A stretch of DNA of 64,000 nt, taken from positions 496,001 through 560,000 of the forward strand of contig OY970371.1 of NCBI GenBank assembly GCA_963718695.1, read 5' to 3'. Under the pieces are notes generated by a model, which ran no database searches, had not been told where the DNA came from, and saw only the letters and a program-made list of their open reading frames with translations. The stretch comes from Manganitrophus sp963718695. GTDB lineage: Bacteria; Nitrospirota; Nitrospiria; SBBL01; Manganitrophaceae. Position 1 is the first letter of the stretch, and each line of letters opens with the position of its first letter. This document shows positions 17,716 through 25,221 of this stretch, piece by piece. The translations under genes and the position numbers were made by a program.

Positions 17716-19091
17716 GTTTTTCCCCGGCCCCCCTGTCCCTCTTGTTTTGTCGAGAGGCAGACCCGGTTCCGGCCGGTCGATTTGGCGCGATAGAGGGCGC
17801 GGTCGGCCGCTTCGATCAGATCGTGCGGCGAGGCGGCGTTCTCCGGATAGGTGGCGAGCCCGATGCTCACGTTGAGGGCGCCGCCCGGCTGCGTTTTCCC
17901 GTTCTTGAACGGATAGTCGGCGATGGCCTTCCGCAGCCGCTCCGCGATGAGCTTCCCTCTCGTCCGATTCGTCTCCGGCATAATGATCGAGAACTCTTCC
18001 CCCCCGTATCGGGCCGCGATGTCGGTCTCCCGGATATTCCTCCGGATCAGATCTCCCAACGTCCGGAGGACTTCATTCCCCATCAGATGGCCGTGTGTGT
18101 CGTTGTACTGTTTGAAATGGTCGATGTCGATCATCGCCAGCGTCAGGGCGCGGCCGTAGCGCTGGGTCCGAGAGAGCTCCGAGGAGAGCTGCTGCAAGAG
18201 GTGGCGGTGGTTGAAGAGGCCGGTGAGCTCATCGGTAATCGCCATCAGCCGCGTCATCTCCAGGATTTTGGCCTTTCCGATGGAGGTGGCGGCGATGGTC
18301 GAGACGAGGGAGAGGAGAGAGGTTTCTTTCTCGGAAAATAGGTGCGGCTTGAAATCGTTCACATAGAGAATTCCCAAGATCTTCCCTTCGTTCCAAAGGG
18401 GAATCGCCGCGACCGCCTCGACCTTTTCTTCCAGGAGGACCGGGTTGTTGAACTTTGGAAATTTTTTCAAGCTCTCGATGGCGACGACCCCCTTCTGATT
18501 CAGAATATAGGTCGTCAGCCCCCCTTTCCGAACCCGCCAGCGCCGGACCCGAGCGAACTCTCTGGAGAACCCCTTCGACGCCACCAGGACCATCTCGCCG
18601 CGCTCCTCGTCGAACATCGCCATGCTTCCGGCCGGAGTGCGGGTCAGTTCGGTGGCGTAGTCGATCACCGTGGTATAGAGTTTTGCGATGTTCTCGTTCG
18701 AGGAGAGCTTCAAGCTTAGATCGTAGAGGGAGAGGTATTCGGAGAGGAGCCGTTCCACTTCCCGTTGGCTCTTTTGCCGCTCGTCGATGAGGGTCCAGGC
18801 AAGTTTCGCCGACCGCCCGCTGAGCACCTCGACGCCGGTCTGTTTCGAGGCTTGCAGGGCGGTCTCCACGTCGAGGGAGCCGGTGACGTTGATGATGATG
18901 TCGTTTTTTTTCTTGAGTAAGATTTTGAAGTCGGTCGTGGTCGGGATGCGGAGGGCGTTGGCGAGGCGGATGCCGGGGGCGGCTTTTTTCCGATCGGCGA
19001 CGCCGGTGATTTTAATCGTCGGATCTTCCGAGAGGATTTCCAGAAGGGAGGTCCCCCCTTTCCCGGCGCCCACAATCGCAATCCGCATCAT
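17709..19091 (-). CDS. Rossmann-GAF-GGDEF protein, putative dinucleotide cyclase with altered base-reading residue
   Basis: The 460 residues run: an N-terminal NAD(P)-type Rossmann domain (RIAIVGAGKGGTSLLEILSE, about 1-105), a GAF domain (about 125-275), then a GGDEF domain (about 285-447). The active site reads RYGGEEFSI (GGEEF 363-367), and the product-inhibition site RxxD is at R354-D357, five residues upstream as in c-di-GMP synthases. FKQYNDTHGHLMGNEVL keeps the ribose/base Asn (N330) but has N339 where nearly all diguanylate cyclases have Asp (PleD D344), the base-selecting position that is Ser in the cGAMP-making Hypr group. No membrane segment is seen. It is likely an active cyclase with uncertain product. 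Confidence 0.85.
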   Translation of the reverse strand: MMRIAIVGAGKGGTSLLEILSEDPTIKITGVADRKKAAPGIRLANALRIPTTTDFKILLKKKNDIIINVTGSLDVETALQASKQTGVEVLSGRSAKLAWTLIDERQKSQREVERLLSEYLSLYDLSLKLSSNENIAKLYTTVIDYATELTRTPAGSMAMFDEERGEMVLVASKGFSREFARVRRWRVRKGGLTTYILNQKGVVAIESLKKFPKFNNPVLLEEKVEAVAAIPLWNEGKILGILYVNDFKPHLFSEKETSLLSLVSTIAATSIGKAKILEMTRLMAITDELTGLFNHRHLLQQLSSELSRTQRYGRALTLAMIDIDHFKQYNDTHGHLMGNEVLRTLGDLIRRNIRETDIAARYGGEEFSIIMPETNRTRGKLIAERLRKAIADYPFKNGKTQPGGALNVSIGLATYPENAASPHDLIEAADRALYRAKSTGRNRVCLSTKQEGQGGRGKTK

Positions 19092-19275
19092 GGCGTCTCC
19101 TGAGTGACCGGGGGATCATACCTAAAGGAAATACGGATGTCAATGGGGTCGGGGGCGGTGGAGAAAGCGGGGGATGGTCCTCCACATTGACAAAACGCCC
19201 TTCCGATTTCTGACTCCACGGTTCCTTATTGATCCGCTCCTCTCCCCCGTTTTTCGATGCCCGGTATTTTCGATA

Positions 19276-19304
19276 TTGATCTCTTATTAAGAAAAACATA
19301 TACT
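19276..19304 (+). promoter_or_regulatory. Sigma-70-like promoter upstream of hsdM remnant
   Basis: TTGATC (19276-19281), a 17-base spacer and TATACT (19299-19304) lie about 60 bases before the hsdM remnant. It was probably the original promoter of the lost restriction-modification operon, and may now drive the transposase gene. The rest of 19092-19367 shows nothing else I can support. Confidence 0.5.
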
Positions 19305-19367
19305 CCGAGTATTTTCCGCCCTGCGAAGTCCCCTTCAAAACAAGACATCATAAGATAAGGCAAGCGG

Positions 19368-19541
19368 ATGGCTCTCAAGAAATCCGAACTCTACGGCTCT
19401 CTCTGGTCCAGTTGCGACGAGCTGAGCGGCGGCATGGATGCCAGCCAATACAAAGACTACGTCCTCGTGATGCTGTTCATAAAATACGTCAGTGACAAAT
19501 ACGCTGGCGTGCCCCAGCAGCAATCTGACCCTGCTGGATAA
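19368..19541 (+). pseudogene. hsdM: N-terminal remnant of type I restriction-modification methylase HsdM
   Basis: The 57-residue frame begins MALKKSELYGSLWSSCDELS followed by GGMDASQYKDYVLVMLFIKY, the conserved opening of one HsdM branch. Homology ends near residue 47 and the frame runs into unrelated sequence and a stop at 19541. The SAM-binding and NPPY catalytic parts are entirely missing, so it cannot be a functional methylase. It marks the left edge of a deleted restriction island. Confidence 0.75.
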
Positions 19542-19641
19542 GCTGAGTGATTCTGAAACCAGGCTCTGGTATGCCCAAAAGGCGCTGGAGCTGGGCATGG
19601 GCAAGGTTGCCGAATGCCTGAACAAGATGGGTTTCGCATGA
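19513..19641 (+). pseudogene. Fragment resembling a DUF1016/YhcG-type nuclease
   Basis: In a frame different from the hsdM remnant, bases 19513-19641 encode NLTLLDKLSDSETRLWYAQK and a short tail to a stop. The LLxKLxDxExRLWYAxK pattern is typical of the middle of DUF1016 (YhcG/PDDEXK nuclease) proteins, which are often found inside type I restriction operons. Only about 40 residues survive. Its last bases overlap the ATG of the transposase gene. Confidence 0.5.
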
Positions 19642-20243
19642 TGAATCTTTACAACCGGGATATTCACCACCGCCGCTCGATCCGTCTGAAAGACTATGAC
19701 TACTCCCAGGCTGGCGGCTATTTCGTGACGATCTGCGCCTGTGATCGCGAATGCCTGTTCGGCGAAATCGTGAACGGTGAGATGCGGTCCAATGAATTCG
19801 GGCAGATTGTGACGGATGAATGGCTTCGGTCAGCAGAAATCCGGGCAGAAATCGAACTGGGCGAATATGTGATCATGCCTAATCATTTTCACGCCATCGT
19901 CCTCTTTACGGATGACGTGCCCGGCCGTACGGGCGACCGGCGGGTCGCCCCGCCGGTCGCCCCCGTTGGTCCCCAATCGAAATCCCTCGGCGCATTGATG
20001 GCCGGTTACAAATCCGCTGTCACCAAACGCATCAACGCAATCCGCCAATCCCCTGGTGCGCCGGTATGGCAACGCAATTATTACGAACACATCATCCGCA
20101 ACAATGCCGATTACCGCCGCATCGCCGAATACGTTGCCGAAAATCCGCGCCGTTGGGCGGAGGACACATTGCACCCGGATAATGTTAGGGGCGACCGGCC
20201 GGTCGCCCCTACAGAACATGCCGACCGGTTACAAACAGACTGA
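19638..20243 (+). CDS. REP-associated tyrosine transposase (RAYT, Y1 HUH family)
   Basis: RAYTs are single-copy Y1 transposases linked to REP palindromes. The 201-residue product (ATG 19638) opens with NLYNRDIHHRRSIRLKDYDY and GGYFVTICACDRECLFGE, has the metal-binding HUH pair H83/H85 in YVIMPNHFHAIV, and the likely nucleophile Y149 in WQRNYYEHIIRN. Two REP-type palindromes fall inside the coding frame: 19931-19962 (about residues 98-109, in a linker) and 20187-20210 (about 184-191, near the C-terminus). The catalytic core is complete, so it may be active. It sits in the scar of a type I restriction locus. Confidence 0.88.
   Translation: MMNLYNRDIHHRRSIRLKDYDYSQAGGYFVTICACDRECLFGEIVNGEMRSNEFGQIVTDEWLRSAEIRAEIELGEYVIMPNHFHAIVLFTDDVPGRTGDRRVAPPVAPVGPQSKSLGALMAGYKSAVTKRINAIRQSPGAPVWQRNYYEHIIRNNADYRRIAEYVAENPRRWAEDTLHPDNVRGDRPVAPTEHADRLQTD
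19931..19962. repeat. REP-like palindrome inside the RAYT gene
   Basis: GGGCGACCGGCGGG (19931-19944) and its perfect reverse complement (19949-19962) flank TCGC. It is in frame within the transposase and encodes an Arg/Pro/Val-rich linker between the HUH motif and the tyrosine. Confidence 0.8.
20187..20210. repeat. REP palindrome at the end of the RAYT gene
   Basis: A perfect 24-bp palindrome built on GGGGCGACCGG and its complement. It shares the GGCGACCGG core with the palindrome at 19931-19962, so both belong to one REP family. It lies just before the transposase stop and the hsdS remnant. Confidence 0.85.
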
Positions 20244-20330
20244 GGTGGGGGTGATCCTGGAGGATTGGGAAATGCATCATCTCGTGGAACTTTTATCCAT
20301 CACTCCCGCCTACGGCCTTAATGCTCCTGC
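20218..20330 (+). pseudogene. hsdS: N-terminal remnant of type I restriction specificity subunit HsdS
   Basis: From ATG 20218 the frame encodes GYKQTEVGVILEDWEMHHLV, very close to the common HsdS opening YKQTEVGVIPEDWEV, followed by LLSITPAYGLNAPAVP. Similarity stops around 20330, where the frame enters the antisense of mutS. Only about 38 residues of a roughly 400-residue protein remain. It overlaps the 3' end of mutS, so the deletion joined hsdS directly to mutS. Confidence 0.7.
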
Positions 20331-22940
20331 AGTTCCATCTCGGCGGTCCCGCCGCGCCTCTTCCGCCAGCTCCGCCAGGAGCTGCAGCGCCTGCATCGGG
20401 GTGAGGTGGAGGGGGTCGATCTTTCGAAGGCGTTCCAGGGCCGGGTGGGTCTCTTCCTTCGGAGGAGGGGGCGAGGCAAAGAGATCGGGCTGCGCCGGCG
20501 GCGAGAGGGTCGGCTGCCAGCTGTTCTCTTCAAGCTGTTTGAGGACCGCCTTGGCGCGATGGATGATCTCCGCGGGAAGCCCGGCGAGCCGGGCGACCTG
20601 AATCCCGTAGCTTTTGTCGGCCCCCCCTTCCACCATTCTTCTCAAGAAGATGATCTCATCGTTCCACTCCCGGACCGACACGTGATAATTCCGAATCCCT
20701 TCATTGGCGCCGGCCAACTGCGTCAGCTCATGGTAGTGGGTGGCGAAGAGGGTCCGCGCGCCGAGCCGATCGGAGTGGACATGCTCCGCGATCGCCCAGG
20801 CGATGCTCATCCCGTCGAAGGTGCTCGTCCCCCGGCCGATCTCGTCGAGGAGGATCAGGCTTCGAGCGGTGGCATGCCGGAGGATCTGGGCCATTTCGGT
20901 CATCTCAACCATGAAGGTGCTCATCCCTTCCGAGAGGGCGTCCTGCGCCCCGACCCGCGTGAAGATCTGATCGACCACGCCGATCGTCGCCTCGCGCGCC
21001 GGGACGAAGCTTCCCATCTGCGCCATCAAAACGATCAGCGCCACCTGCCGCATGTAGGTCGATTTCCCCGCCATGTTCGGGCCGGTGAGGATCAACAGGC
21101 GCTGGGAAGGAGGATCGATCAGGGTATCGTTGGGGACGAAGGTCTCTCGGGCGCCCAGCTGCTCCAGCACCGGGTGTCGCCCTTCGACGATCCGGATCGC
21201 CATCCCCTCGTTCACCGCGGGACGGGCGTAATGGTTCTGGTGGGCCACCTCGGCGAGGGCCGCCGTGAGATCCAGCAGCGCGACCTTCTTCGCCATCGCC
21301 TGGACGCGCGCCGCCATCAGGGAGAGGTCCTGCCGGACCTCTTCAAAGGCCGACTCCTCCATCGCCCGGATCGTCTCTTCCGCCCCCGTCAGCTTTTCTT
21401 CAATGCTTCGGAGCGCATCGGTCGTGAAGCGCTCGGCCCGGGTGAGGGTCTGTTTTCGGACGTAGTCGGGCGGGATCTTCTTCAGTTGGCTGTCGCTGAC
21501 CTCGATGTAATAACCGAAGACCTGATTGTAGCGAACTTTGAGCGATTCGATCCCCGTTCGCCGCCGCTCTTGCAGCTCGATTTGCGTGAGCATCGAGCGT
21601 CCCTCTTTTTGGAACCGGCGGAGATCGTCGAGTTGCGGGAGGTAGCCTTCCCGAATCACCCCCCCGTCTTTGATGGTGGGGGGAGGATCGGGAACGATGG
21701 CGTTTTCAATGAGCCGATAAACCTCATCGAGATTGTCCCACGTGTCAAGAAGCTCGGAGAGAAGCGGCGCCGTCGCACCCGACAGCGTCTTCTGGATCTC
21801 CGGGAGGAGCGCCACCGACTCCTTCAGCGCCACCCATTCCCTCGGGTAAGCGGCTTTGAGGCTGATCCGTCCGATCAACCGCTCCAGGTCGGACATCTTT
21901 TGAAGCAACGTTCGAAGGCGGGTCCGGAGAAGAAGATCTTCATAAAAGAAGGCGATCCCCTCCTGCCGACCGACGATTTTCGCGGGAGAGCGCAGCGGCC
22001 GGAGGATCCACTCTCTGAGGAGCCGTCCCCCCATGGCGGTGACCGTTCGATCCAAAAGATGAAGCAGCGTTCCTTCCCCCCTCTCCCGTGAGGTCGGGAC
22101 CAATTCCAAATGTCTTTGAGCGAGGGGGTGCAAGCGCATGTAGTCCCCGGTGGAATGAGGGCGGAGCGAGCGGATGCTTCCCAGGGCGCTCTTCTGTGTC
22201 TCCTGTACGTGCCCCAAAAGACCGCCGGCGGCGATCAGGGAGAGGGGCTCTCCGCCGAGCGCGGAGAGGGAGTGGACCTGAAAGTGCGATTTCAGCACGG
22301 CCTCCGTCTGCTCCGGGAGAAAGAGGCCGATCGGGACATAACGGACCGGCCACCGTCGAAAAAAATGCGGCGCCTCTTTTCCTTCGAGGGTGGCGGGGAG
22401 GATGATCTCTCTCGGATCGATCTTCGAAAGCTCCCCTTCGGCCTCGCTCCACCCCTCGGCCGATGCGATTCGAAAGTCGCCGGTGGAGAGATCGAGATAG
22501 GCCAGTCCGAGATGCTTTGCCTTCTCGATCGGCGAGCCGAAATCCCAAACGGCCGTAGCGACATAATTGTTCTCCTTGGGGGAGAGGAGCTCCGGCTCGA
22601 TCAACGTCCCGGGGGTGATCACCCGGACGACCTCCCGCTTCACCAGCCCCTTCGCCAAGGCGGGGTCTTCCACCTGCTCGCAGACCGCCACGGCGAGGCC
22701 CGCCTTGATCAGCTTGGCGATATAACCGGAGGCGGCATGGTAGGGAATGCCGCAAAGCGGAACGGAGTTCTCTTTGCTTTTATCACGGGAAGTGAGGGCG
22801 ATCTGGAGGATCTTCGACGCGGTCACCGCATCTTCGTAAAACATCTCATAGAAGTCGCCGACGCGGAAGAAGAGGATGGCGTCGGGATGCTGCCGCTTCG
22901 TATCGAGGTATTGCTTCATGAGGGGGGTTACTTCGGGCAT
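20310..22940 (-). CDS. mutS: DNA mismatch repair protein MutS
   Basis: MutS recognises mismatches and recruits MutL. The 876 residues have the mismatch-binding domain with F-x-E near the start (FFRVGDFYEMFYEDA), the lever and clamp regions, and the ATPase with Walker A GPNMAGKST (about residues 615-622), MAQMGSFVPA, Walker B ILLDEIGRGTSTFDG and ATHYHEL. The C-terminal dimerisation tail ends in ARRDRRDGTAGALRP. Its last residues and stop codon (20310-20312) lie in sequence that also encodes the HsdS remnant on the other strand, so the original C-terminus was probably replaced by a few residues; the catalytic parts are unaffected. Confidence 0.97.
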   Translation of the reverse strand: MPEVTPLMKQYLDTKRQHPDAILFFRVGDFYEMFYEDAVTASKILQIALTSRDKSKENSVPLCGIPYHAASGYIAKLIKAGLAVAVCEQVEDPALAKGLVKREVVRVITPGTLIEPELLSPKENNYVATAVWDFGSPIEKAKHLGLAYLDLSTGDFRIASAEGWSEAEGELSKIDPREIILPATLEGKEAPHFFRRWPVRYVPIGLFLPEQTEAVLKSHFQVHSLSALGGEPLSLIAAGGLLGHVQETQKSALGSIRSLRPHSTGDYMRLHPLAQRHLELVPTSRERGEGTLLHLLDRTVTAMGGRLLREWILRPLRSPAKIVGRQEGIAFFYEDLLLRTRLRTLLQKMSDLERLIGRISLKAAYPREWVALKESVALLPEIQKTLSGATAPLLSELLDTWDNLDEVYRLIENAIVPDPPPTIKDGGVIREGYLPQLDDLRRFQKEGRSMLTQIELQERRRTGIESLKVRYNQVFGYYIEVSDSQLKKIPPDYVRKQTLTRAERFTTDALRSIEEKLTGAEETIRAMEESAFEEVRQDLSLMAARVQAMAKKVALLDLTAALAEVAHQNHYARPAVNEGMAIRIVEGRHPVLEQLGARETFVPNDTLIDPPSQRLLILTGPNMAGKSTYMRQVALIVLMAQMGSFVPAREATIGVVDQIFTRVGAQDALSEGMSTFMVEMTEMAQILRHATARSLILLDEIGRGTSTFDGMSIAWAIAEHVHSDRLGARTLFATHYHELTQLAGANEGIRNYHVSVREWNDEIIFLRRMVEGGADKSYGIQVARLAGLPAEIIHRAKAVLKQLEENSWQPTLSPPAQPDLFASPPPPKEETHPALERLRKIDPLHLTPMQALQLLAELAEEARRDRRDGTAGALRP

Positions 22941-22954
22941 ACGAAAGTTCCTTA

Positions 22955-23045
22955 AATTACAGCTATCAGCACTCAGCCAAATGCCAAAATTCTTAAAGTC
23001 GATTTATTTTCCAAAAAGCTGATCGCTGAACGCTGACGGCTGATC
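22955..23045. repeat. Intergenic palindromic repeat (GATCAGC family), copy 1
   Basis: The mutS-lapA gap carries AGCTATCAGCACTCAGCC and, after an AT-rich centre, AGCTGATCGCTGAACGCTG with ACGGCTGATCGCT. The same TCAGC/GCTGA units recur in the gap at 57168-57255. It can fold into an imperfect hairpin in RNA. It is a dispersed non-coding repeat, not a gene. Confidence 0.6.
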
Positions 23046-23053
23046 GCTTTCTT

Positions 23054-23410
23054 TTATCCCTCTCCCATCGCATCGTCTTGGCTGTCTTCCAAATCGGTGG
23101 AATACGATGGGTGCCGGGGACCGGTCACCTTTAATGTCTCGGAGCGAAGATGATCGAGATCAGCCTCGAGGACTTCGATCCGCTTGGTCAATTTTCTCTT
23201 TTCCAGCTTCATCTTCAGCCATCCTGGAAAGGTCATGAGCGCCGCAAAGAGAATCCCGACCAGAAAGGAGCCGGCCACAATCAGGTACACGGCGACCGGC
23301 GGGGTCGGTCCTGCCCAGATGAAATTGAGAGAAATCCGCTCCTCTTGATTCATGTAGGAAAAGGTAAAGAGAAAAAAAACGACGACGATAAGGAGGATCA
23401 GTCGGAGCAT
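23054..23410 (-). CDS. LapA-domain (DUF1049) inner-membrane protein
   Basis: The 118 residues have two hydrophobic helices, LRLILLIVVVFFLFTFSY (about 2-19) and AVYLIVAGSFLVGILFAALM (about 39-58), with the connecting NQEERISLNFIWAGPT typical of LapA. A basic, coiled-coil-prone helix (KMKLEKRKLTKRIEVLEADL) and a short acidic tail follow. In E. coli LapA acts with LapB in controlling LPS synthesis; here only domain-level similarity is claimed. It follows the HIT gene by 7 bases. Confidence 0.8.
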   Translation of the reverse strand: MLRLILLIVVVFFLFTFSYMNQEERISLNFIWAGPTPPVAVYLIVAGSFLVGILFAALMTFPGWLKMKLEKRKLTKRIEVLEADLDHLRSETLKVTGPRHPSYSTDLEDSQDDAMGEG

Positions 23411-23417
23411 GGGAGCC

Positions 23418-23894
23418 TCACTTGAAATGGCGCTTCAATTGACGGTAGGTTTCTCGGATGTCTTCCGGGATGACCCGGACTTCCGGGGTCACCGTCATAA
23501 AATTGGTATCGCCTCCCCAGCGCGGGACGATGTGGAAATGAAGATGCTCCTCGATTCCGGCGCCGGCGGCCTTGCCGAGATTCAGCCCCATATTGAATCC
23601 GTCGGGCTTGTGTGTCTTTCGCAGAACCTCCAGCGATTTTTTCATCAGCCGCATGATCTCGGTCGTCACCGTATCGGAAAGCGCCTCCAGGGTGTTCACA
23701 TGCCGATAGGGCGAGACCATCAGGTGGCCGTTGTTGTAGGGATAGAGATTCATCATCACGAAGGCATGTTTTCCCCGAGCGAGGATTAAGTTTTCGCGGT
23801 CTTTTTTTGCGCGCGGCTTCTCGCAGAGGATGCAGCCGGGCGTTTTTTCTCCTTTGATGTATTCGATCCGCCAGGGCGCCCAGAGATGCTTCAT
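23418..23894 (-). CDS. HIT-family nucleotide hydrolase/phosphorylase
   Basis: The histidine triad H117-x-H119-x-H121 occurs in EEHLHFHIVPRWGGDTNF. The N-terminal LWAPWRIEYIKGEKTPGCIL with a CxxC (C21, C24) is typical of the Ap4A phosphorylase-like HIT branch. NNGHLMVSPYRHVNTLEAL completes the nucleotide pocket. At 158 residues the length is normal. Its start overlaps the stop of the upstream uracil-DNA glycosylase gene (ATGA), implying co-translation. The likely substrate class is AMP-linked nucleotides. Confidence 0.9.
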   Translation of the reverse strand: MKHLWAPWRIEYIKGEKTPGCILCEKPRAKKDRENLILARGKHAFVMMNLYPYNNGHLMVSPYRHVNTLEALSDTVTTEIMRLMKKSLEVLRKTHKPDGFNMGLNLGKAAGAGIEEHLHFHIVPRWGGDTNFMTVTPEVRVIPEDIRETYRQLKRHFK

Positions 23895-24688
23895 CCCTTT
23901 TTCAGCTCCTCCATGATCTTCTTCAGGTCTTCCCAGACCGTTTTCTTTTCATTCGGGTTGCGCAGGAGGTAGGCGGGGTGGAAGGTCGGGAGGAGCTTTA
24001 CGCCGTGGTAGTCGTGGAATTTTCCACGGAGCGCGGAGATTTTTTGCTGCGTTGCCAACAGCGTCTGGGCCGAGAAGGTGCCGAGGGCGCAGATGACCTT
24101 GGGGCGGATCGCTTCGATCTGCTTCAGCAAAAAGGGGCTGCACGCCGCGATTTCCTCCGGCTGCGGGTTCCGGTTCTCCGGGGGGCGGCACTTGATGATG
24201 TTGGCGATGTAAACCTCTTCACGGGAGAGCCCCATCGCCTGGATCATTTTGGTCAAAAGCTGTCCGGCCCGTCCGACGAAAGGTTCTCCCTGCGCGTCTT
24301 CGTCCGCGCCGGGCGCTTCGCCGACGAACATCAACGGTGCATTCGGACTGCCGGTCCCGAAGACGATGTTTTTCCGGGTCGAGCAGAGCTTGCAGCGCCG
24401 GCAGTCGCCGATCTCGTCCCGAACGTCCGATAGGGTTCCTGCCGGGGCGACCCCGGAAGCGATCGGTAAAAGGGCGCTCGGCGCTTCGGCGGCAAGGAGC
24501 GACTGCTCCGCCGGTTCGTATGGTTTTGGTTTATTTTTATTCGGCATCTCTTGAGTCCCTTCCTCCTTTTTCATCGGCGGCGCCAGAGAGACCTTCCAGG
24601 CATCGATCCCTTCCTGGCGATACCAGGAGAGCCGGGCTTTCATGTCGCGCGCAATCGCCGCTATTTCTTCTCGTCGCGGATCTTCCAT
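23891..24688 (-). CDS. udg: Uracil-DNA glycosylase, family 4 (iron-sulfur type)
   Basis: It removes uracil from DNA. The 265-residue protein has the family 4 catalytic block FVGEAPGADEDAQGEPFVGR (about 121-140), the IIKCRPPENRNPQPEEI segment and the late HPAYLLRNP motif. The 4Fe-4S ligands are probably C99, C102, C167 and C183. The first 90 residues, MKARLSWYRQEGIDAW plus a low-complexity linker, occur in several family members. It overlaps tsaE upstream by 28 bases and HIT downstream by 4. Confidence 0.93.
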   Translation of the reverse strand: MEDPRREEIAAIARDMKARLSWYRQEGIDAWKVSLAPPMKKEEGTQEMPNKNKPKPYEPAEQSLLAAEAPSALLPIASGVAPAGTLSDVRDEIGDCRRCKLCSTRKNIVFGTGSPNAPLMFVGEAPGADEDAQGEPFVGRAGQLLTKMIQAMGLSREEVYIANIIKCRPPENRNPQPEEIAACSPFLLKQIEAIRPKVICALGTFSAQTLLATQQKISALRGKFHDYHGVKLLPTFHPAYLLRNPNEKKTVWEDLKKIMEELKKG

Positions 24689-25221
24689 CGGCGGGTCTCC
24701 CGAATTCTACGAAGCCATTCTTTATAATGCGCCCCCGCGGCGCGGAGGTGAAGCTCCCTCTGATCCTCTCCGGCATACTCGAAAGTGATCGTCAGCCGGG
24801 CGGGCGGAAGGGCCTCCAGCCCTTTGTCGGCCCATTCGACGGCGGCGACCCCCTCTCCTTCCAGAAATTCCTCCAGGCCGAGGGCGTCCATCTCGGCCGC
24901 TTTCTCCATCCGATAGAGATCGATGTGGTAGAGCGGAAGCCGTCCTTCATAACACTGCATCAGAATGAAGGTCGGGCTGGTGATGTAGCGCTCGGCGACT
25001 TCGAGCCCCTTCGCCAATCCCTGAACGAAGCGGGTCTTCCCGGCCCCCAACGGTCCGATGAGGGCGAGGACTTCGCCGCCGGCGGCCTCCCTCCCGATCC
25101 ATTCCCCCAGGGCGAAGGTCGTCTCGCCGGAATGGCTAAAAAGGGAGAGGCTCTCTTCAGTCTGATCTGGAGCGGCCGGAAGAACCATCGCGCCTTTCTT
25201 TCTTAAGCCGGGATGAAGCAT
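24661..25221 (-). CDS. tsaE: tRNA t6A-modification ATPase TsaE
   Basis: TsaE is the ATPase that supports threonylcarbamoyl transfer to A37 of ANN-decoding tRNAs with TsaB and TsaD. Walker A is GPLGAGKT (56-63), followed by RFVQGLAKGLEV, the TSPTF motif (ITSPTFILMQCYEGRLPLYH) and HIDLYRM; GVAAVEWADKG is the late family motif. The 186 residues are slightly long; starting at Met12 (25188) would give the more usual length. It overlaps both neighbours. Confidence 0.93.
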   Translation of the reverse strand: MLHPGLRKKGAMVLPAAPDQTEESLSLFSHSGETTFALGEWIGREAAGGEVLALIGPLGAGKTRFVQGLAKGLEVAERYITSPTFILMQCYEGRLPLYHIDLYRMEKAAEMDALGLEEFLEGEGVAAVEWADKGLEALPPARLTITFEYAGEDQRELHLRAAGAHYKEWLRRIRETRRWKIRDEKK

